From: Microbulbifer sp. TB1203
GTDB taxonomy: Bacteria > Pseudomonadota > Gammaproteobacteria > Pseudomonadales > Cellvibrionaceae
Length of the DNA stretch: 64,000 nucleotides
Reading direction: 5' to 3'
Assembly (NCBI RefSeq): GCF_030997045.1
Contig: NZ_CP116899.1
Location: forward strand, 2,931,001-2,995,000
Shown: positions 18,454-26,889 of the stretch, in pieces
Numbering within the stretch: position 1 is the stretch's first letter
Layout: the number at the start of each line of letters is the position of its first letter
Translations under genes and position numbers: made by a program
Notes under the pieces: model-generated
What the model was told of the DNA's origin: nothing
Database searches by the model: none
Seen by the model: the letters and a program-made list of their open reading frames with translations, nothing else

Positions 18454-19074
18454 TTACTTGGAGTAGAGTTCCACGATAAGGTTTTCGTTGATCTCTGCCG
18501 GCAGGTCCACACGATCCGGAACGCGCTTGAAAGTGCCCTCCAGTTTGCTCGCGTTGACGTCTACCCACTCGACGTCGCCACGCTGGGCGGCGAGGGAAAC
18601 GGAATGCTGGATACGCATCTGCTTTTTGGCTTTCTCGCGTATGGAAATCACATCACCTTCCTTAACCTGGTAGGAAGGGATGTTCACAGCGCTGCCGTTG
18701 ACCAGAATCGCCTTGTGGGAAACCAGCTGGCGCGCTTCGGAACGGGTGGAACCGAAACCCATGCGGTACACCACGTTGTCCAGGCGTTTCTCCAGCAGTT
18801 GCAGCAGGTTTTCACCGGTGGCGCCCTTCAGGCGCGCCGCTTCCTTATAGTAGTTGCGGAACTGCTTTTCCAGTACGCCGTAGATACGGCGAACCTTTTG
18901 CTTCTCGCGCAGCTGTACGCCGTAGTCGGACAGACGGCCGCGACCTGCGCCGTGCTGGCCGGGTTTGGCTTCTGCGCGACATTTGGAGTCGTGCGGGCGA
19001 ACGCCGCTTTTCAGCTGCAGATCGGTACCTTCCCGGCGGGAAAGTTTACATTTTGGTCCAATATAACGTGCCAT
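18454..19074 (-). CDS. rpsD: 30S ribosomal protein S4
   Basis: Primary 16S rRNA-binding assembly protein and, in E. coli, translational repressor of the alpha operon. 206 aa, with MARYIGPKCKLSRREGTDL and the S4 RNA-binding domain (LDNVVYRMGFGSTRSEARQL, VSHKAILVNG). No zinc cysteines at the N terminus, the C-minus form. Sits between rpsK and rpoA as usual. Confidence 0.98.
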   Translation of the reverse strand: MARYIGPKCKLSRREGTDLQLKSGVRPHDSKCRAEAKPGQHGAGRGRLSDYGVQLREKQKVRRIYGVLEKQFRNYYKEAARLKGATGENLLQLLEKRLDNVVYRMGFGSTRSEARQLVSHKAILVNGSAVNIPSYQVKEGDVISIREKAKKQMRIQHSVSLAAQRGDVEWVDVNASKLEGTFKRVPDRVDLPAEINENLIVELYSK

Positions 19075-19089
19075 TTTGTCAGCCCCCTG

Positions 19090-19479
19090 TTACACGCGAC
19101 GTTTTTTGGGCGGACGGCATCCATTATGCGGAATGGGCGTCACGTCGGTGATGTTGGTGATCTTGAAGCCACAGTTGTTCAGTGCGCGAACCGCTGATTC
19201 GCGACCGGGGCCGGGGCCCTTGACTTCAACGTCGAGGTTTTTCAGGCCGTACTCCTGAGCGGCAACACCTGCGCGCTCGGCGGCAACCTGGGCTGCAAAC
19301 GGCGTGCTCTTGCGAGAGCCGCGGAAACCGGAACCACCCGAAGTGGCCCAGCTGAGGGTGTTACCCTGGCGATCGGTGATCGTTACGATCGTATTGTTAA
19401 ACGATGCGTGGACGTGGGCAACACCGTCGACAACGGTCTTTTTGACCTTCTTGCGAACAGTAGTTTTTGGCTTGGCCAT
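19090..19479 (-). CDS. rpsK: 30S ribosomal protein S11
   Basis: Platform protein of the small subunit. 129 aa with HVHASFNNTIVTITDRQGN and the C-terminal DVTPIPHNGCRPPKKRRV, both diagnostic. Second gene of the alpha operon. Confidence 0.98.
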   Translation of the reverse strand: MAKPKTTVRKKVKKTVVDGVAHVHASFNNTIVTITDRQGNTLSWATSGGSGFRGSRKSTPFAAQVAAERAGVAAQEYGLKNLDVEVKGPGPGRESAVRALNNCGFKITNITDVTPIPHNGCRPPKKRRV

Positions 19480-19566
19480 ACCTGTATCCTAAATCCTGTA
19501 TCAAATCCCTCCTCTCAAGGAGAGAGGGCTTGTGAAAACCGCGAGTGCGCTTTACTTGCCCAAAAC

Positions 19567-19923
19567 CTATTTACGAATGGGCTTGCGCGGACCCTTGCGG
19601 GTGCGGGCGTTGGTCTTGGTGCGCTGGCCGCGAACCGGCAGGTTGCGGCGGTGGCGCAGGCCCCGGTAGCAGCCCAGGTCCATCAAACGCTTGATGTTCA
19701 TGGACACTTCGCGGCGCAGGTCGCCCTCAACGGTGAGCTTGGCAATTTCACCGCGGATGGATTCCAGCTGCTCTTCGGAGAGGTCGCGGATCTTGGTGGA
19801 TTCAGCGATACCGGTCGCTGCCAAAATAGACTTCGCCGTGGTGCGACCGACCCCGAAAACATGGGTCAGGGAGATCACGGCGTGCTTGTGGTCTGGTACA
19901 TTGACACCAGCAATACGTGCCAT
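19567..19923 (-). CDS. rpsM: 30S ribosomal protein S13
   Basis: Head protein at the subunit interface. The conserved MARIAGVNVPDHKHAVISLT marks the start at 19923; an in-frame ATG five codons upstream gives MEYAS, which is not conserved. 118 aa, ending in the basic tail TRKGPRKPIRK that reaches the P-site. First gene of the alpha operon. Confidence 0.97.
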   Translation of the reverse strand: MARIAGVNVPDHKHAVISLTHVFGVGRTTAKSILAATGIAESTKIRDLSEEQLESIRGEIAKLTVEGDLRREVSMNIKRLMDLGCYRGLRHRRNLPVRGQRTKTNARTRKGPRKPIRK

Positions 19924-20038
19924 AGAGGCATACTCCACGTATTGGGAGCCACTACTTTATTAATCAAGAGCGTGGCTCTACTTAAATTCGGCGCTGACAG
20001 CGACTAAAAAACCGGCGGCGCCACCAAAAAGGCGCGCA

Positions 20039-20067
20039 AGAATAGCTTTTCAGACACTAAATTGCAA
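20039..20067 (-). promoter_or_regulatory. Possible alpha-operon promoter
   Basis: On the minus strand TTGCAA (20067-20062), 17 bases, then TATTCT (20044-20039). It would give an rpsM leader of about 110 nt. The leader also contains the hairpin-prone GGTGGCGCCGCC followed by TTTTTT at about 20010. E. coli S4 regulates this operon through a leader pseudoknot; I cannot confirm an equivalent here. Confidence 0.35.
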
Positions 20068-20078
20068 TAGCCCAACGC

Positions 20079-20101
20079 CCTCCGCCTCTGGCGGAGGGCG
20101 T
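20079..20101. repeat. Short hairpin in the rpmJ-rpsM gap
   Basis: CGCCCTCCGCC and GGCGGAGGGCG pair perfectly around a very small loop (20079-20101). No T-run follows on either strand. It is part of the 414-base gap that separates rpmJ from rpsM. Confidence 0.6.
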
Positions 20102-20231
20102 AATGGACGACAGTCAGCGCCCCCTTTTCGATATCGTCCAGCCAGCCGGCCTTCCGATATCCACCGCCCGCCTGGAAGGGCTTGCGGCGTCGCCGGTTAT
20201 CGCGGGGCGGCGATAGCCGGCTAATTCTTCC

Positions 20232-20290
20232 TGTAGGAGCGGTCCATGGCCGCGATCGGACTCTGATCGCGGCCATGGGCCGCTCCTACA
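20232..20290. repeat. REP-like palindrome, copy 3, inside the ribosomal cluster
   Basis: The most symmetrical copy: TGTAGGAGCGGTCCATGGCC with GCGATC, then GATCGC with GGCCATGGGCCGCTCCTACA, differing by one base between arms, loop GGACTCT. It lies 48 bases after the rpmJ stop, between the spc and alpha genes. Confidence 0.9.
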
Positions 20291-20337
20291 CTGGCGGGCC
20301 TTGCGGTCCGCCTGCCGAGCGGGAACTCGGCGCCAGC

Positions 20338-20454
20338 TTAGCCCTGTCTCTGCTTGTGGCGCGGATCGGTACTGCAGATTACTCGCAGAACACCTTTGCG
20401 GCGCACGATTTTGCAGTTACGGCAGATCTTTTTTACAGAAGCGCGTACTTTCAT
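20338..20454 (-). CDS. rpmJ: 50S ribosomal protein L36
   Basis: A 38-aa protein read directly from the minus strand: MKVRASVKKICRNCKIVRRK, then GVLRVICSTDPRHKQRQG and TAA. The four zinc ligands CxxC...C...H are all present, the zinc-binding (C-plus) form. It lies 45 bases after secY, the standard place at the end of the spc operon. Confidence 0.96.
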   Translation of the reverse strand: MKVRASVKKICRNCKIVRRKGVLRVICSTDPRHKQRQG

Positions 20455-20498
20455 GACCTTACCTCAATTCAATCAAACTGCTCGCCGGTGTACCGCAA

Positions 20499-21845
20499 TT
20501 AGCGGCGACCATAGCTCTGCAGGTTCGCCTTTTTCATCATTCCTTCGTACTGGTGGGACAGCAGATGTGACTGCACCTGTGCCATAAAGTCCATCACTAC
20601 CACTACAACGATCAGCAGCGAAGTACCACCCAGATAGAAAGGTACGTTCAACCCCACCACCAGAAACTGCGGCAGCAGGGAGACCAGTGCGATATACACG
20701 GCACCCACCAGGGTCAAGCGAGTCAGCACGCTGTCGATATAACGCGCGGTCTGCTCACCCGGGCGGATACCTGGCACATAGGCACCGGATCGTTTCAGGT
20801 TGTCCGCCACTTCATTGGGGTTGAACATCAACGCCGTATAGAAGAAGCAGAAGAAACCAATCAGGCCGGCGAACAGGATAATGTTCAGCGGCTGCCCCGG
20901 CCCCAAGGCCAGTGCCAATTTCTGCAGTATCTCCGCACCTAGGCCCTCGCCTCCCTGGCCGAACCACTGCGCCAGGGTGGCGGGAAACAGCAGGATGCTG
21001 CTGGCGAAGATCACCGGGATAACACCGGCCATGTTCACCTTCAGCGGCAGATGGCTCGACTGGGCAGCCGGCGCCGCCGAGTAGCGCCCCGCCTGACGGC
21101 GGGCGTGGTTGATGGTGATCCGGCGCTGGCCGCGTTCCATCACCACCACAAAGTACACCACGGCGACAGCGACAAAGCCGATGGCCAACAGCAGCAAAAT
21201 GTGCAGTTCGCCTTGCCGCGCCTGTTCGAAAGCCTGGCCGATAGCACTCGGCAGACCGGCGACGATGCCCGCAAAAATCAGCATGGAAATGCCGTTGCCT
21301 ACACCTCGCTCGGTGATCTGCTCACCCAGCCACATCATGAACACCGCACCGGTCACCAGGGACGTCACCGCCACAAAGTAGAAACCGAAGGCCGGCTCCG
21401 CCGAGTAGGACAGATTCTGTCCCGCCAGGCCGAAGGTCATGCCGATACCCTGGATCAGTGCCAGCACCACCGTCAGGTAGCGGGTGTACTGGTTGATCTT
21501 GCGCCGACCGGCATCCCCCTCCTTCTTCAATGCTTCCAGAGAGGGCGTCACCGCGCTCATCAGCTGCATAATGATGGAGGCGGAGATGTAGGGCATGATG
21601 CCCAGCGCCAAGATACTCATACGCTCCAGGGCGCCGCCGGAGAACATGTTGAACATCCCCAGGATAGTGCCCTGGTTCTGGTTGAACAGATTCGCCAGCT
21701 TCTCCGGATCAATACCGGGCACCGGAATATGTGTCCCCACGCGATACACCAGTATCGCGAGGAACAGAAAACGAAGGCGAGCCCAAAGCTCGCCCAATCC
21801 CTTGCTGTTGCCCAGGGAGTTTACGCCGGATCCTGGTCGTGCCAT
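20499..21845 (-). CDS. secY: Preprotein translocase channel subunit SecY
   Basis: Ten-helix membrane channel for protein export, partner of SecE and SecG. 448 aa; diagnostic YRVGTHIPVPGIDP near the N terminus, IMPYISASIIMQL plug/helix 2 region, and VVMDFMAQVQSHLLSHQYEG at the C terminus. Starts 12 bases after rplO in the spc operon. Confidence 0.98.
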   Translation of the reverse strand: MARPGSGVNSLGNSKGLGELWARLRFLFLAILVYRVGTHIPVPGIDPEKLANLFNQNQGTILGMFNMFSGGALERMSILALGIMPYISASIIMQLMSAVTPSLEALKKEGDAGRRKINQYTRYLTVVLALIQGIGMTFGLAGQNLSYSAEPAFGFYFVAVTSLVTGAVFMMWLGEQITERGVGNGISMLIFAGIVAGLPSAIGQAFEQARQGELHILLLLAIGFVAVAVVYFVVVMERGQRRITINHARRQAGRYSAAPAAQSSHLPLKVNMAGVIPVIFASSILLFPATLAQWFGQGGEGLGAEILQKLALALGPGQPLNIILFAGLIGFFCFFYTALMFNPNEVADNLKRSGAYVPGIRPGEQTARYIDSVLTRLTLVGAVYIALVSLLPQFLVVGLNVPFYLGGTSLLIVVVVVMDFMAQVQSHLLSHQYEGMMKKANLQSYGRR

Positions 21846-21856
21846 TGGGGCCTCGA

Positions 21857-22291
21857 TTAGTCTTCTATTTTTCCGCCAGCGGCTTCGATAGCCGCCTTGG
21901 CTCCTTTGGTCAGCGCCAGACCTTTAACGGTTACCGCCTTGGTCAGTTCGCCGGAAAGAAACACCTTGGCGCGTTTTACGTGGCTGCCGATGATATCGGC
22001 ATTCTTCAACGCTGCCAAATCGATGACATCGGCGTCCACCTTTGCCAGCTCGGCCAGACGCACTTCCGCAGTGACGCGGGAAACACGCGAGGTGAAACCG
22101 TACTTCGGCAGGCGCTTCTGCAGCGGCATCTGGCCGCCTTCGAAACCCGGACGCACAGTGCCGCCGGAACGTGCCTTTTGGCCCTTGTGACCGCGACCGG
22201 CGGTCTTGCCCAGGCCGCTGCCGATGCCGCGGCCGACGCGCTTGGCGCTGTGTTTGTGGCCTTCTGCGGGAGACAAGTCGTTCAAACGCAT
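21857..22291 (-). CDS. rplO: 50S ribosomal protein L15
   Basis: 144 aa, with MRLNDLSPAEGHKHSAKRVG and the glycine-rich RGIGSGLGKTAGRGHKGQKA typical of L15. Starts one base after rpmD's stop, so coupled translation is likely. Confidence 0.98.
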   Translation of the reverse strand: MRLNDLSPAEGHKHSAKRVGRGIGSGLGKTAGRGHKGQKARSGGTVRPGFEGGQMPLQKRLPKYGFTSRVSRVTAEVRLAELAKVDADVIDLAALKNADIIGSHVKRAKVFLSGELTKAVTVKGLALTKGAKAAIEAAGGKIED

Positions 22292-22292
22292 G

Positions 22293-22478
22293 TTATTCCC
22301 CCTCTACCTTAATCAGGTAATTGACTTTATTGATCATGCCGCGCACGGAGGGAGTGTCTTCCACTTCCACGGTGTGACCGATGCGGCGCAGTCCCAGACC
22401 GGCAATGCACGCCTGATGGTTCTTCAGACGACCGGCGATGCTTTTGACCTGGGTGACTTTAATGGTCTTCTTAGCCAT
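22293..22478 (-). CDS. rpmD: 50S ribosomal protein L30
   Basis: 61 aa, with IKVTQVKSIAGRLKNHQACI and GLRRIGHTVEVEDTPSVRGM, the L30 signature. Between rpsE and rplO as usual. Confidence 0.97.
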   Translation of the reverse strand: MAKKTIKVTQVKSIAGRLKNHQACIAGLGLRRIGHTVEVEDTPSVRGMINKVNYLIKVEGE

Positions 22479-22531
22479 GACTTTTCACTCAAAACGAATT
22501 CGACTTTGCCCTTGGCGGCCCTCGGCGCCGA

Positions 22532-23038
22532 TCAGCCCAGGATTTCCTCGACGGATTTGCCTCGCTTGGCAGCGACGTCTTCCGGGCTGGACATCTCTTC
22601 AAGGGCACTGAAGGTTGCGCGCACCACGTTCACCGGGTTGGTGGAGCCGTAACACTTGGCCAGTACGTTGTGCACACCGGCCATTTCCAGTACAGAGCGC
22701 ATGGCGCCACCGGCGATTACACCTGTACCCTGGGAAGCGGGCTGCATATACACCTTGGAACCGCCGTGGCGGCCGTTGGTAGCGTATTGGATGGTGTCGC
22801 CGTTCAGATCCACCTGGATCATGTTGCGGCGCGCCGCTTCCATCGCCTTCTGGATCGCCACCGGCACCTCGCGGGCCTTGCCGCGACCGAAGCCAACGCG
22901 GCCGTTGCCGTCGCCCACCACAGTCAGTGCGGTAAAGGCGAAGATGCGACCACCTTTAACAGTTTTTGCAACGCGATTGACCTGGACCAGCTTTTCCTGC
23001 AGGCCTTCGTCGTTGCTTTTGTCTTTCTCTCTAGCCAT
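22532..23038 (-). CDS. rpsE: 30S ribosomal protein S5
   Basis: 168 aa; dsRNA-binding-like N-terminal domain with VQVNRVAKTVKGGRIFAFTA and VGDGNGRVGFGRGKAREVP, the loop where spectinomycin resistance arises, here of ordinary sequence. Decoding fidelity protein. Confidence 0.98.
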   Translation of the reverse strand: MAREKDKSNDEGLQEKLVQVNRVAKTVKGGRIFAFTALTVVGDGNGRVGFGRGKAREVPVAIQKAMEAARRNMIQVDLNGDTIQYATNGRHGGSKVYMQPASQGTGVIAGGAMRSVLEMAGVHNVLAKCYGSTNPVNVVRATFSALEEMSSPEDVAAKRGKSVEEILG

Positions 23039-23048
23039 AACTCAACCC

Positions 23049-23399
23049 TTAGAATTTCAGACCGGCTTCGCGGGCAGCGTCAGCCAGGGCCTTGACGCGG
23101 CCGTGGTACTTGTAACCGCTGCGGTCAAAGGCCACCTGCTCAACGCCGGCCGCTTTGGCGCGCTCGGCGATCAGGGTGCCCACCGCCCCGGCGGCGTCGA
23201 CGTTCCCGGTTTTCCCTGAGCGCAGGTCTTTGTCCAGGGTAGAGGCCGAAGCCAGTACCTTGTCACCGGCGGCAGACAGGATCTGTGCGTAAATATGTCG
23301 CGGTGTGCGGTTCACGGTCAGGCGAACAGCACCCAGCTCGCGGATCTTGGCGCGGGCACGGCGTGCACGACGCAAGCGAGATTGCTTCTTGACGTTCAT
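23049..23399 (-). CDS. rplR: 50S ribosomal protein L18
   Basis: Binds 5S rRNA together with L5. 116 aa, with RLTVNRTPRHIYAQIL and the C-terminal FDRSGYKYHGRVKALADAAR. Standard spc order. Confidence 0.98.
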   Translation of the reverse strand: MNVKKQSRLRRARRARAKIRELGAVRLTVNRTPRHIYAQILSAAGDKVLASASTLDKDLRSGKTGNVDAAGAVGTLIAERAKAAGVEQVAFDRSGYKYHGRVKALADAAREAGLKF

Positions 23400-23425
23400 T
23401 TCTATGTCGTCCTACCTAATTTGCC

Positions 23426-23959
23426 CTACTTCTTCTTGGCCTCTTTGCGATACACGCGCTCGTCGGCGTAGCGGACACCCTTACCCTTGTAAGGCTCCGG
23501 CGGACGGAATGCGCGGATCTCAGCGGCCACCTGGCCCAGCAGCTGCTTGTCGCTGCTCTTCAATACGATTTCAGTCTGGCTCGGCGTTTCCGCAGTCACA
23601 CCTTCCGGAAGCTGATAATCGATAGGGTGGGAGAAGCCCAGGGTCAAGTTGACGGTCTTGCCGGACGCCTTTGCGCGGTAACCAACGCCGTTCAACTGCA
23701 GTTTCCTCTCGAAACCCTGGCTGACACCAACCACCATATTGTTGACCAGTGCGCGCGTAGTACCCGCCAGCGCCTTGGCCTGTTTGGAACCGCTGCGCGC
23801 AGCAAAAGTCAGCAGGCCTTCGGCCTCACTCACTTCCACATCGCCGTGAATTACCATGTTCAGGTTGCCATTTCCGCCTTTGACGGCGATATCCTGGCCT
23901 GACAGGTTCACGGTTACGCCCGCGGGGATTTTTACCGGATCATTTGCTACTCGAGACAT
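23426..23959 (-). CDS. rplF: 50S ribosomal protein L6
   Basis: 177 aa; two-domain L6 with IPAGVTVNLSGQDIAVKGGN and the C-terminal FRPPEPYKGKGVRYADERVY. Located near the factor-binding site of the large subunit. Confidence 0.98.
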   Translation of the reverse strand: MSRVANDPVKIPAGVTVNLSGQDIAVKGGNGNLNMVIHGDVEVSEAEGLLTFAARSGSKQAKALAGTTRALVNNMVVGVSQGFERKLQLNGVGYRAKASGKTVNLTLGFSHPIDYQLPEGVTAETPSQTEIVLKSSDKQLLGQVAAEIRAFRPPEPYKGKGVRYADERVYRKEAKKK

Positions 23960-23971
23960 ACCAACCCCCGC

Positions 23972-24364
23972 TTAGAATACGGTGCAGAGCACTTCGCCAC
24001 CAACACCGGCCTGACGCGCAGCGCGATCGGTCATCACCCCCTGAGAGGTGGAAACAATCGCGATACCCAGGCCACCACGTACGGTCGGCAGCGCTTTCTT
24101 GCCAGTGTAAGCGCGCAGGCCCGGGCGTGAAACCCGGTCCAGCTCGGCGATAACCGGCTTGCCCTGGAAGTATTTCAGGTCAATGGTCAGTTCCGGCTTG
24201 GCGTCTTCGCTTACCGCGTAATCGATGATGTAGCCTTCGTCTTTCAACACTTTGGCTACAGCAATTTTCAGTTTGGATGAAGGCAGGGTGACCGTCGCCT
24301 TTCCGCGTGCCAGGGCGTTGCGGATGCGAGTCAGCATATCTGCCAACGGATCTTGCATACTCAT
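23972..24364 (-). CDS. rpsH: 30S ribosomal protein S8
   Basis: 130 aa, starting MSMQDPLADMLTRIRNALAR and ending in the conserved SGEVLCTVF-like tail (here VGGEVLCTVF). Primary 16S binder; S8 represses the spc operon in E. coli, through a site near rplE there. Confidence 0.98.
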   Translation of the reverse strand: MSMQDPLADMLTRIRNALARGKATVTLPSSKLKIAVAKVLKDEGYIIDYAVSEDAKPELTIDLKYFQGKPVIAELDRVSRPGLRAYTGKKALPTVRGGLGIAIVSTSQGVMTDRAARQAGVGGEVLCTVF

Positions 24365-24389
24365 TTGTTACGACTCCTCAAGTCAGCCT

Positions 24390-24695
24390 TTACCAGCTGG
24401 ACTTAACCAGACCGGGAACATCACCACGCATTGCCGCCTCACGCAGCTTGTTACGGCACAGGCCGAACTTGCGGTAGACAGCGTGGGGGCGACCAGTGAT
24501 ACGACAGCGGCGTTGCTGGCGTACCGGGCTTGCATCGCGCGGCAGTTTTTGCAGCTTGAGTTGAGCCTCCCACTGTTCCTCTTCAGAAGCAGTGGCACTG
24601 GCGATGATCGCCTTCAGCTCTGCGCGCTTCTGCGCGTACTTAGCTGCGGTTCGAGCGCGCTTTACTTCGCGCGCAATCATGGATTTCTTCGCCAT
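24390..24695 (-). CDS. rpsN: 30S ribosomal protein S14 (zinc-free form)
   Basis: 101 aa, with the C-terminal RCRITGRPHAVYRKFGLCRN. The long type without the CxxC...CxxC zinc site, so only L36 of the two is zinc-dependent here. Ten bases separate it from rplE. Confidence 0.98.
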   Translation of the reverse strand: MAKKSMIAREVKRARTAAKYAQKRAELKAIIASATASEEEQWEAQLKLQKLPRDASPVRQQRRCRITGRPHAVYRKFGLCRNKLREAAMRGDVPGLVKSSW

Positions 24696-24704
24696 GGATT
24701 CCTC

Positions 24705-25244
24705 TTAACCCTTGAAAGGGAAGTTAAACGCTTTCAGCAGCGCACGACCATGATCGTCGTTAGCCGCTGTAGTGGTAATACAAATATCCAGACCGCGGAG
24801 CTTGTCGACTTTGTCGTAGTCGACTTCCGGGAAGATGATTTGTTCGGTCACACCCATCGAAAAGTTGCCGCGGCCGTCGAACTGCTTCGGGCTGATACCG
24901 CGGAAGTCGCGGATACGCGGAATCGCGATATCGACCAGGCGCTCCAGGAACTCGTACATACGCTCACCGCGCAGAGTCACCTTGCAGCCGATCGGCCAGC
25001 CGTCGCGAATCTTGAAGCCCGCAATAGACTTGCGCGCGTTGGTCACGATGGGTTTTTGACCAGTAATTGCCGTCATGTCACTGACAGCGTGTTCCAGTAC
25101 CTTCTTGTCACCAACAGCTTCGCCGACACCCATGTTGACGGTGATCTTGGTGATGCGCGGCACGGACATCACATTGTCGAGCCCCAGCTCTTCTTTCAGC
25201 TTGGGCGCGAGTTCTTTGCTGTAGAGCTCTTTAAGCCTTGCCAT
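24705..25244 (-). CDS. rplE: 50S ribosomal protein L5
   Basis: 179 aa; binds 5S rRNA and the P-site tRNA. Diagnostic ITGQKPIVTNARKSIAGFKI and the C-terminal ICITTTAANDDHGRALLKAF. Standard position. Confidence 0.98.
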   Translation of the reverse strand: MARLKELYSKELAPKLKEELGLDNVMSVPRITKITVNMGVGEAVGDKKVLEHAVSDMTAITGQKPIVTNARKSIAGFKIRDGWPIGCKVTLRGERMYEFLERLVDIAIPRIRDFRGISPKQFDGRGNFSMGVTEQIIFPEVDYDKVDKLRGLDICITTTAANDDHGRALLKAFNFPFKG

Positions 25245-25262
25245 GATATCTACCTGATCTAC

Positions 25263-25580
25263 TTAAGCGCCAACGGCTTCGCCGCTGGATTTAAAGACGC
25301 GAATCTTAGTGCCGTCTTCCAGTACTTTGAAGCCTACCCGGTCAGCCTTCTGGGTGTTCGGGTTGTAGATGGCAACGTTGGAAGCCTGGATGGCGGCTTC
25401 TTTCTCAACGATCCCACCGGCAACGCCCAGCTGGGGGTTCGGCTTCTGGTGTTTCTTGATCATCTGCACACCGGCAACAATCAATCGGCCGTCGTTCAGC
25501 ACTTTGCGTACTGTACCGCGCTTGCCCTTGTCGCGACCGGCAATAACGATCACTTCGTCGTCACGCTTGATCTTGCGCAT
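25263..25580 (-). CDS. rplX: 50S ribosomal protein L24
   Basis: 105 aa with an N-terminal KOW motif (VIVIAGRDKGKRGTVRKVL) and the NPQLGVAGGIVEKEAAIQAS middle. Assembly-initiator protein of the large subunit. Confidence 0.98.
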   Translation of the reverse strand: MRKIKRDDEVIVIAGRDKGKRGTVRKVLNDGRLIVAGVQMIKKHQKPNPQLGVAGGIVEKEAAIQASNVAIYNPNTQKADRVGFKVLEDGTKIRVFKSSGEAVGA

Positions 25581-25604
25581 AACTCTGTCTCCGCTCGAAG
25601 GCCG

Positions 25605-25973
25605 TTAGATAACTTCAGGTGCCAGTGAGATGATCTTCATGAACTTCTCACCGCGCAGCTCGCGAGTCACCGGCCCGAAAATACGAGTGCCGACCGGCGC
25701 ATGTTGCTGGTTCAGCAGCACCGCTGCGTTATCGTCAAATTTGATCAGGGAGCCGTCCGCACGGCGCACACCTTTTTTGGTGCGAACCACAACAGCATTC
25801 ATTACCTGACCTTTCTTCACTTTACCGCGTGGAATGGCTTCCTTAACGGTCACCTTGATAATGTCGCCCACGCCAGCATAACGACGATGGGAGCCGCCCA
25901 GCACCTTGATGCACATGACGCGGCGAGCCCCACTGTTGTCAGCTACTTCTAAGTAGGATTCCGCTTGAATCAT
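25605..25973 (-). CDS. rplN: 50S ribosomal protein L14
   Basis: 122 aa, starting MIQAESYLEVADNSGARRVM and ending KFMKIISLAPEVI, both diagnostic. First gene of the spc group; the 34 bases before it leave little room for a separate promoter, so it is probably read through from the S10 genes. Confidence 0.98.
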   Translation of the reverse strand: MIQAESYLEVADNSGARRVMCIKVLGGSHRRYAGVGDIIKVTVKEAIPRGKVKKGQVMNAVVVRTKKGVRRADGSLIKFDDNAAVLLNQQHAPVGTRIFGPVTRELRGEKFMKIISLAPEVI

Positions 25974-26007
25974 CGTCTCTCTCCGAAACTCTTCAATGCG
26001 CTAGGGG

Positions 26008-26271
26008 TTAAACCTTCGCCGCACGCTCTACAATTTTCTGCAAAGCCCAGGACTTGCTCTTGGACAGCGGACGGGACTCTTCGATGGTTACAACATCACC
26101 GATGCTGCAATCGTTGTTCTCGTCGTGTGCCTTCAGCTTGGTGGACTTGCTCACAATTTTGCCGTAGATCGGGTGCTTAACACGGCGCTCGATCAAAACG
26201 GTGATGGTTTTGTCCATCTTGTCACTCACCACCTTGCCAGTGAGTGTGCGCTTCAGTTCTGCTTCAGCCAT
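26008..26271 (-). CDS. rpsQ: 30S ribosomal protein S17
   Basis: 87 aa, with RTLTGKVVSDKMDKTITVLI and HDENNDCSIGDVVTIEESRP. Last gene of the S10 group, two bases after rpmC. Confidence 0.98.
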   Translation of the reverse strand: MAEAELKRTLTGKVVSDKMDKTITVLIERRVKHPIYGKIVSKSTKLKAHDENNDCSIGDVVTIEESRPLSKSKSWALQKIVERAAKV

Positions 26272-26273
26272 GA

Positions 26274-26465
26274 TTAATTACCTGCCTTCTCAGTCAACAC
26301 AGTCTTAATGCGAGCAATGTCGCGACGAGCCTGCTTCAGCAGATGGGTCTGAGTCAGCTGACCGGTGGACTTTTGCATGCGAAGCTTGAACTGTGCTTCG
26401 AGTTGATTCAGCAGTTCCTGATTCAACTCTTCAACTGACTTTTCGCGTAGATCTGCAGTCTTCAT
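26274..26465 (-). CDS. rpmC: 50S ribosomal protein L29
   Basis: 63 aa, two-helix protein with LREKSVEELNQELLNQLEAQ and ARRDIARIKTVL. Its ATG shares one base with the rplP stop codon (TAATG), which implies translational coupling. Confidence 0.98.
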   Translation of the reverse strand: MKTADLREKSVEELNQELLNQLEAQFKLRMQKSTGQLTQTHLLKQARRDIARIKTVLTEKAGN

Positions 26466-26878
26466 TACATCACCGAACGCTTAACGAAAGTTGTCTTTAC
26501 AGGCAGCTTGGCCGCAGCGAGCTCGAAAGCCTCGCGAGCCAGATCTTCGGACACACCCTCCATCTCGTAGAGAACCTTGCCCGGCTGGATCTGAGCCACC
26601 CAATATTCAACGCCACCTTTACCTTTACCCATCCGTACTTCGAGGGGCTTGTTGGTGATGGGCTTGTCCGGAAACACGCGAATCCAGATCTTACCGCCAC
26701 GCTTAACGTGACGGGTCATTGCGCGACGAGCCGCTTCGATCTGGCGCGCAGTAATGCGCCCGCGACCGATGGCCTTGAGGCCGAACTCGCCAAAGCTCAC
26801 TTTAGAGCCACGCTGGGAAAGACCGCGGTTGCGCCCTTTCTGTACCTTGCGGAATTTTGTACGCTTTGGTTGCAGCAT
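26465..26878 (-). CDS. rplP: 50S ribosomal protein L16
   Basis: 137 aa, starting MLQPKRTKFRKVQKGRNRG and with KIWIRVFPDKPITNKPLEVR and MGKGKGGVEYWVAQIQPGKV. Near the peptidyl-transferase centre and A-site tRNA. Confidence 0.98.
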   Translation of the reverse strand: MLQPKRTKFRKVQKGRNRGLSQRGSKVSFGEFGLKAIGRGRITARQIEAARRAMTRHVKRGGKIWIRVFPDKPITNKPLEVRMGKGKGGVEYWVAQIQPGKVLYEMEGVSEDLAREAFELAAAKLPVKTTFVKRSVM

Positions 26879-26889
26879 CTGCGTACCCC

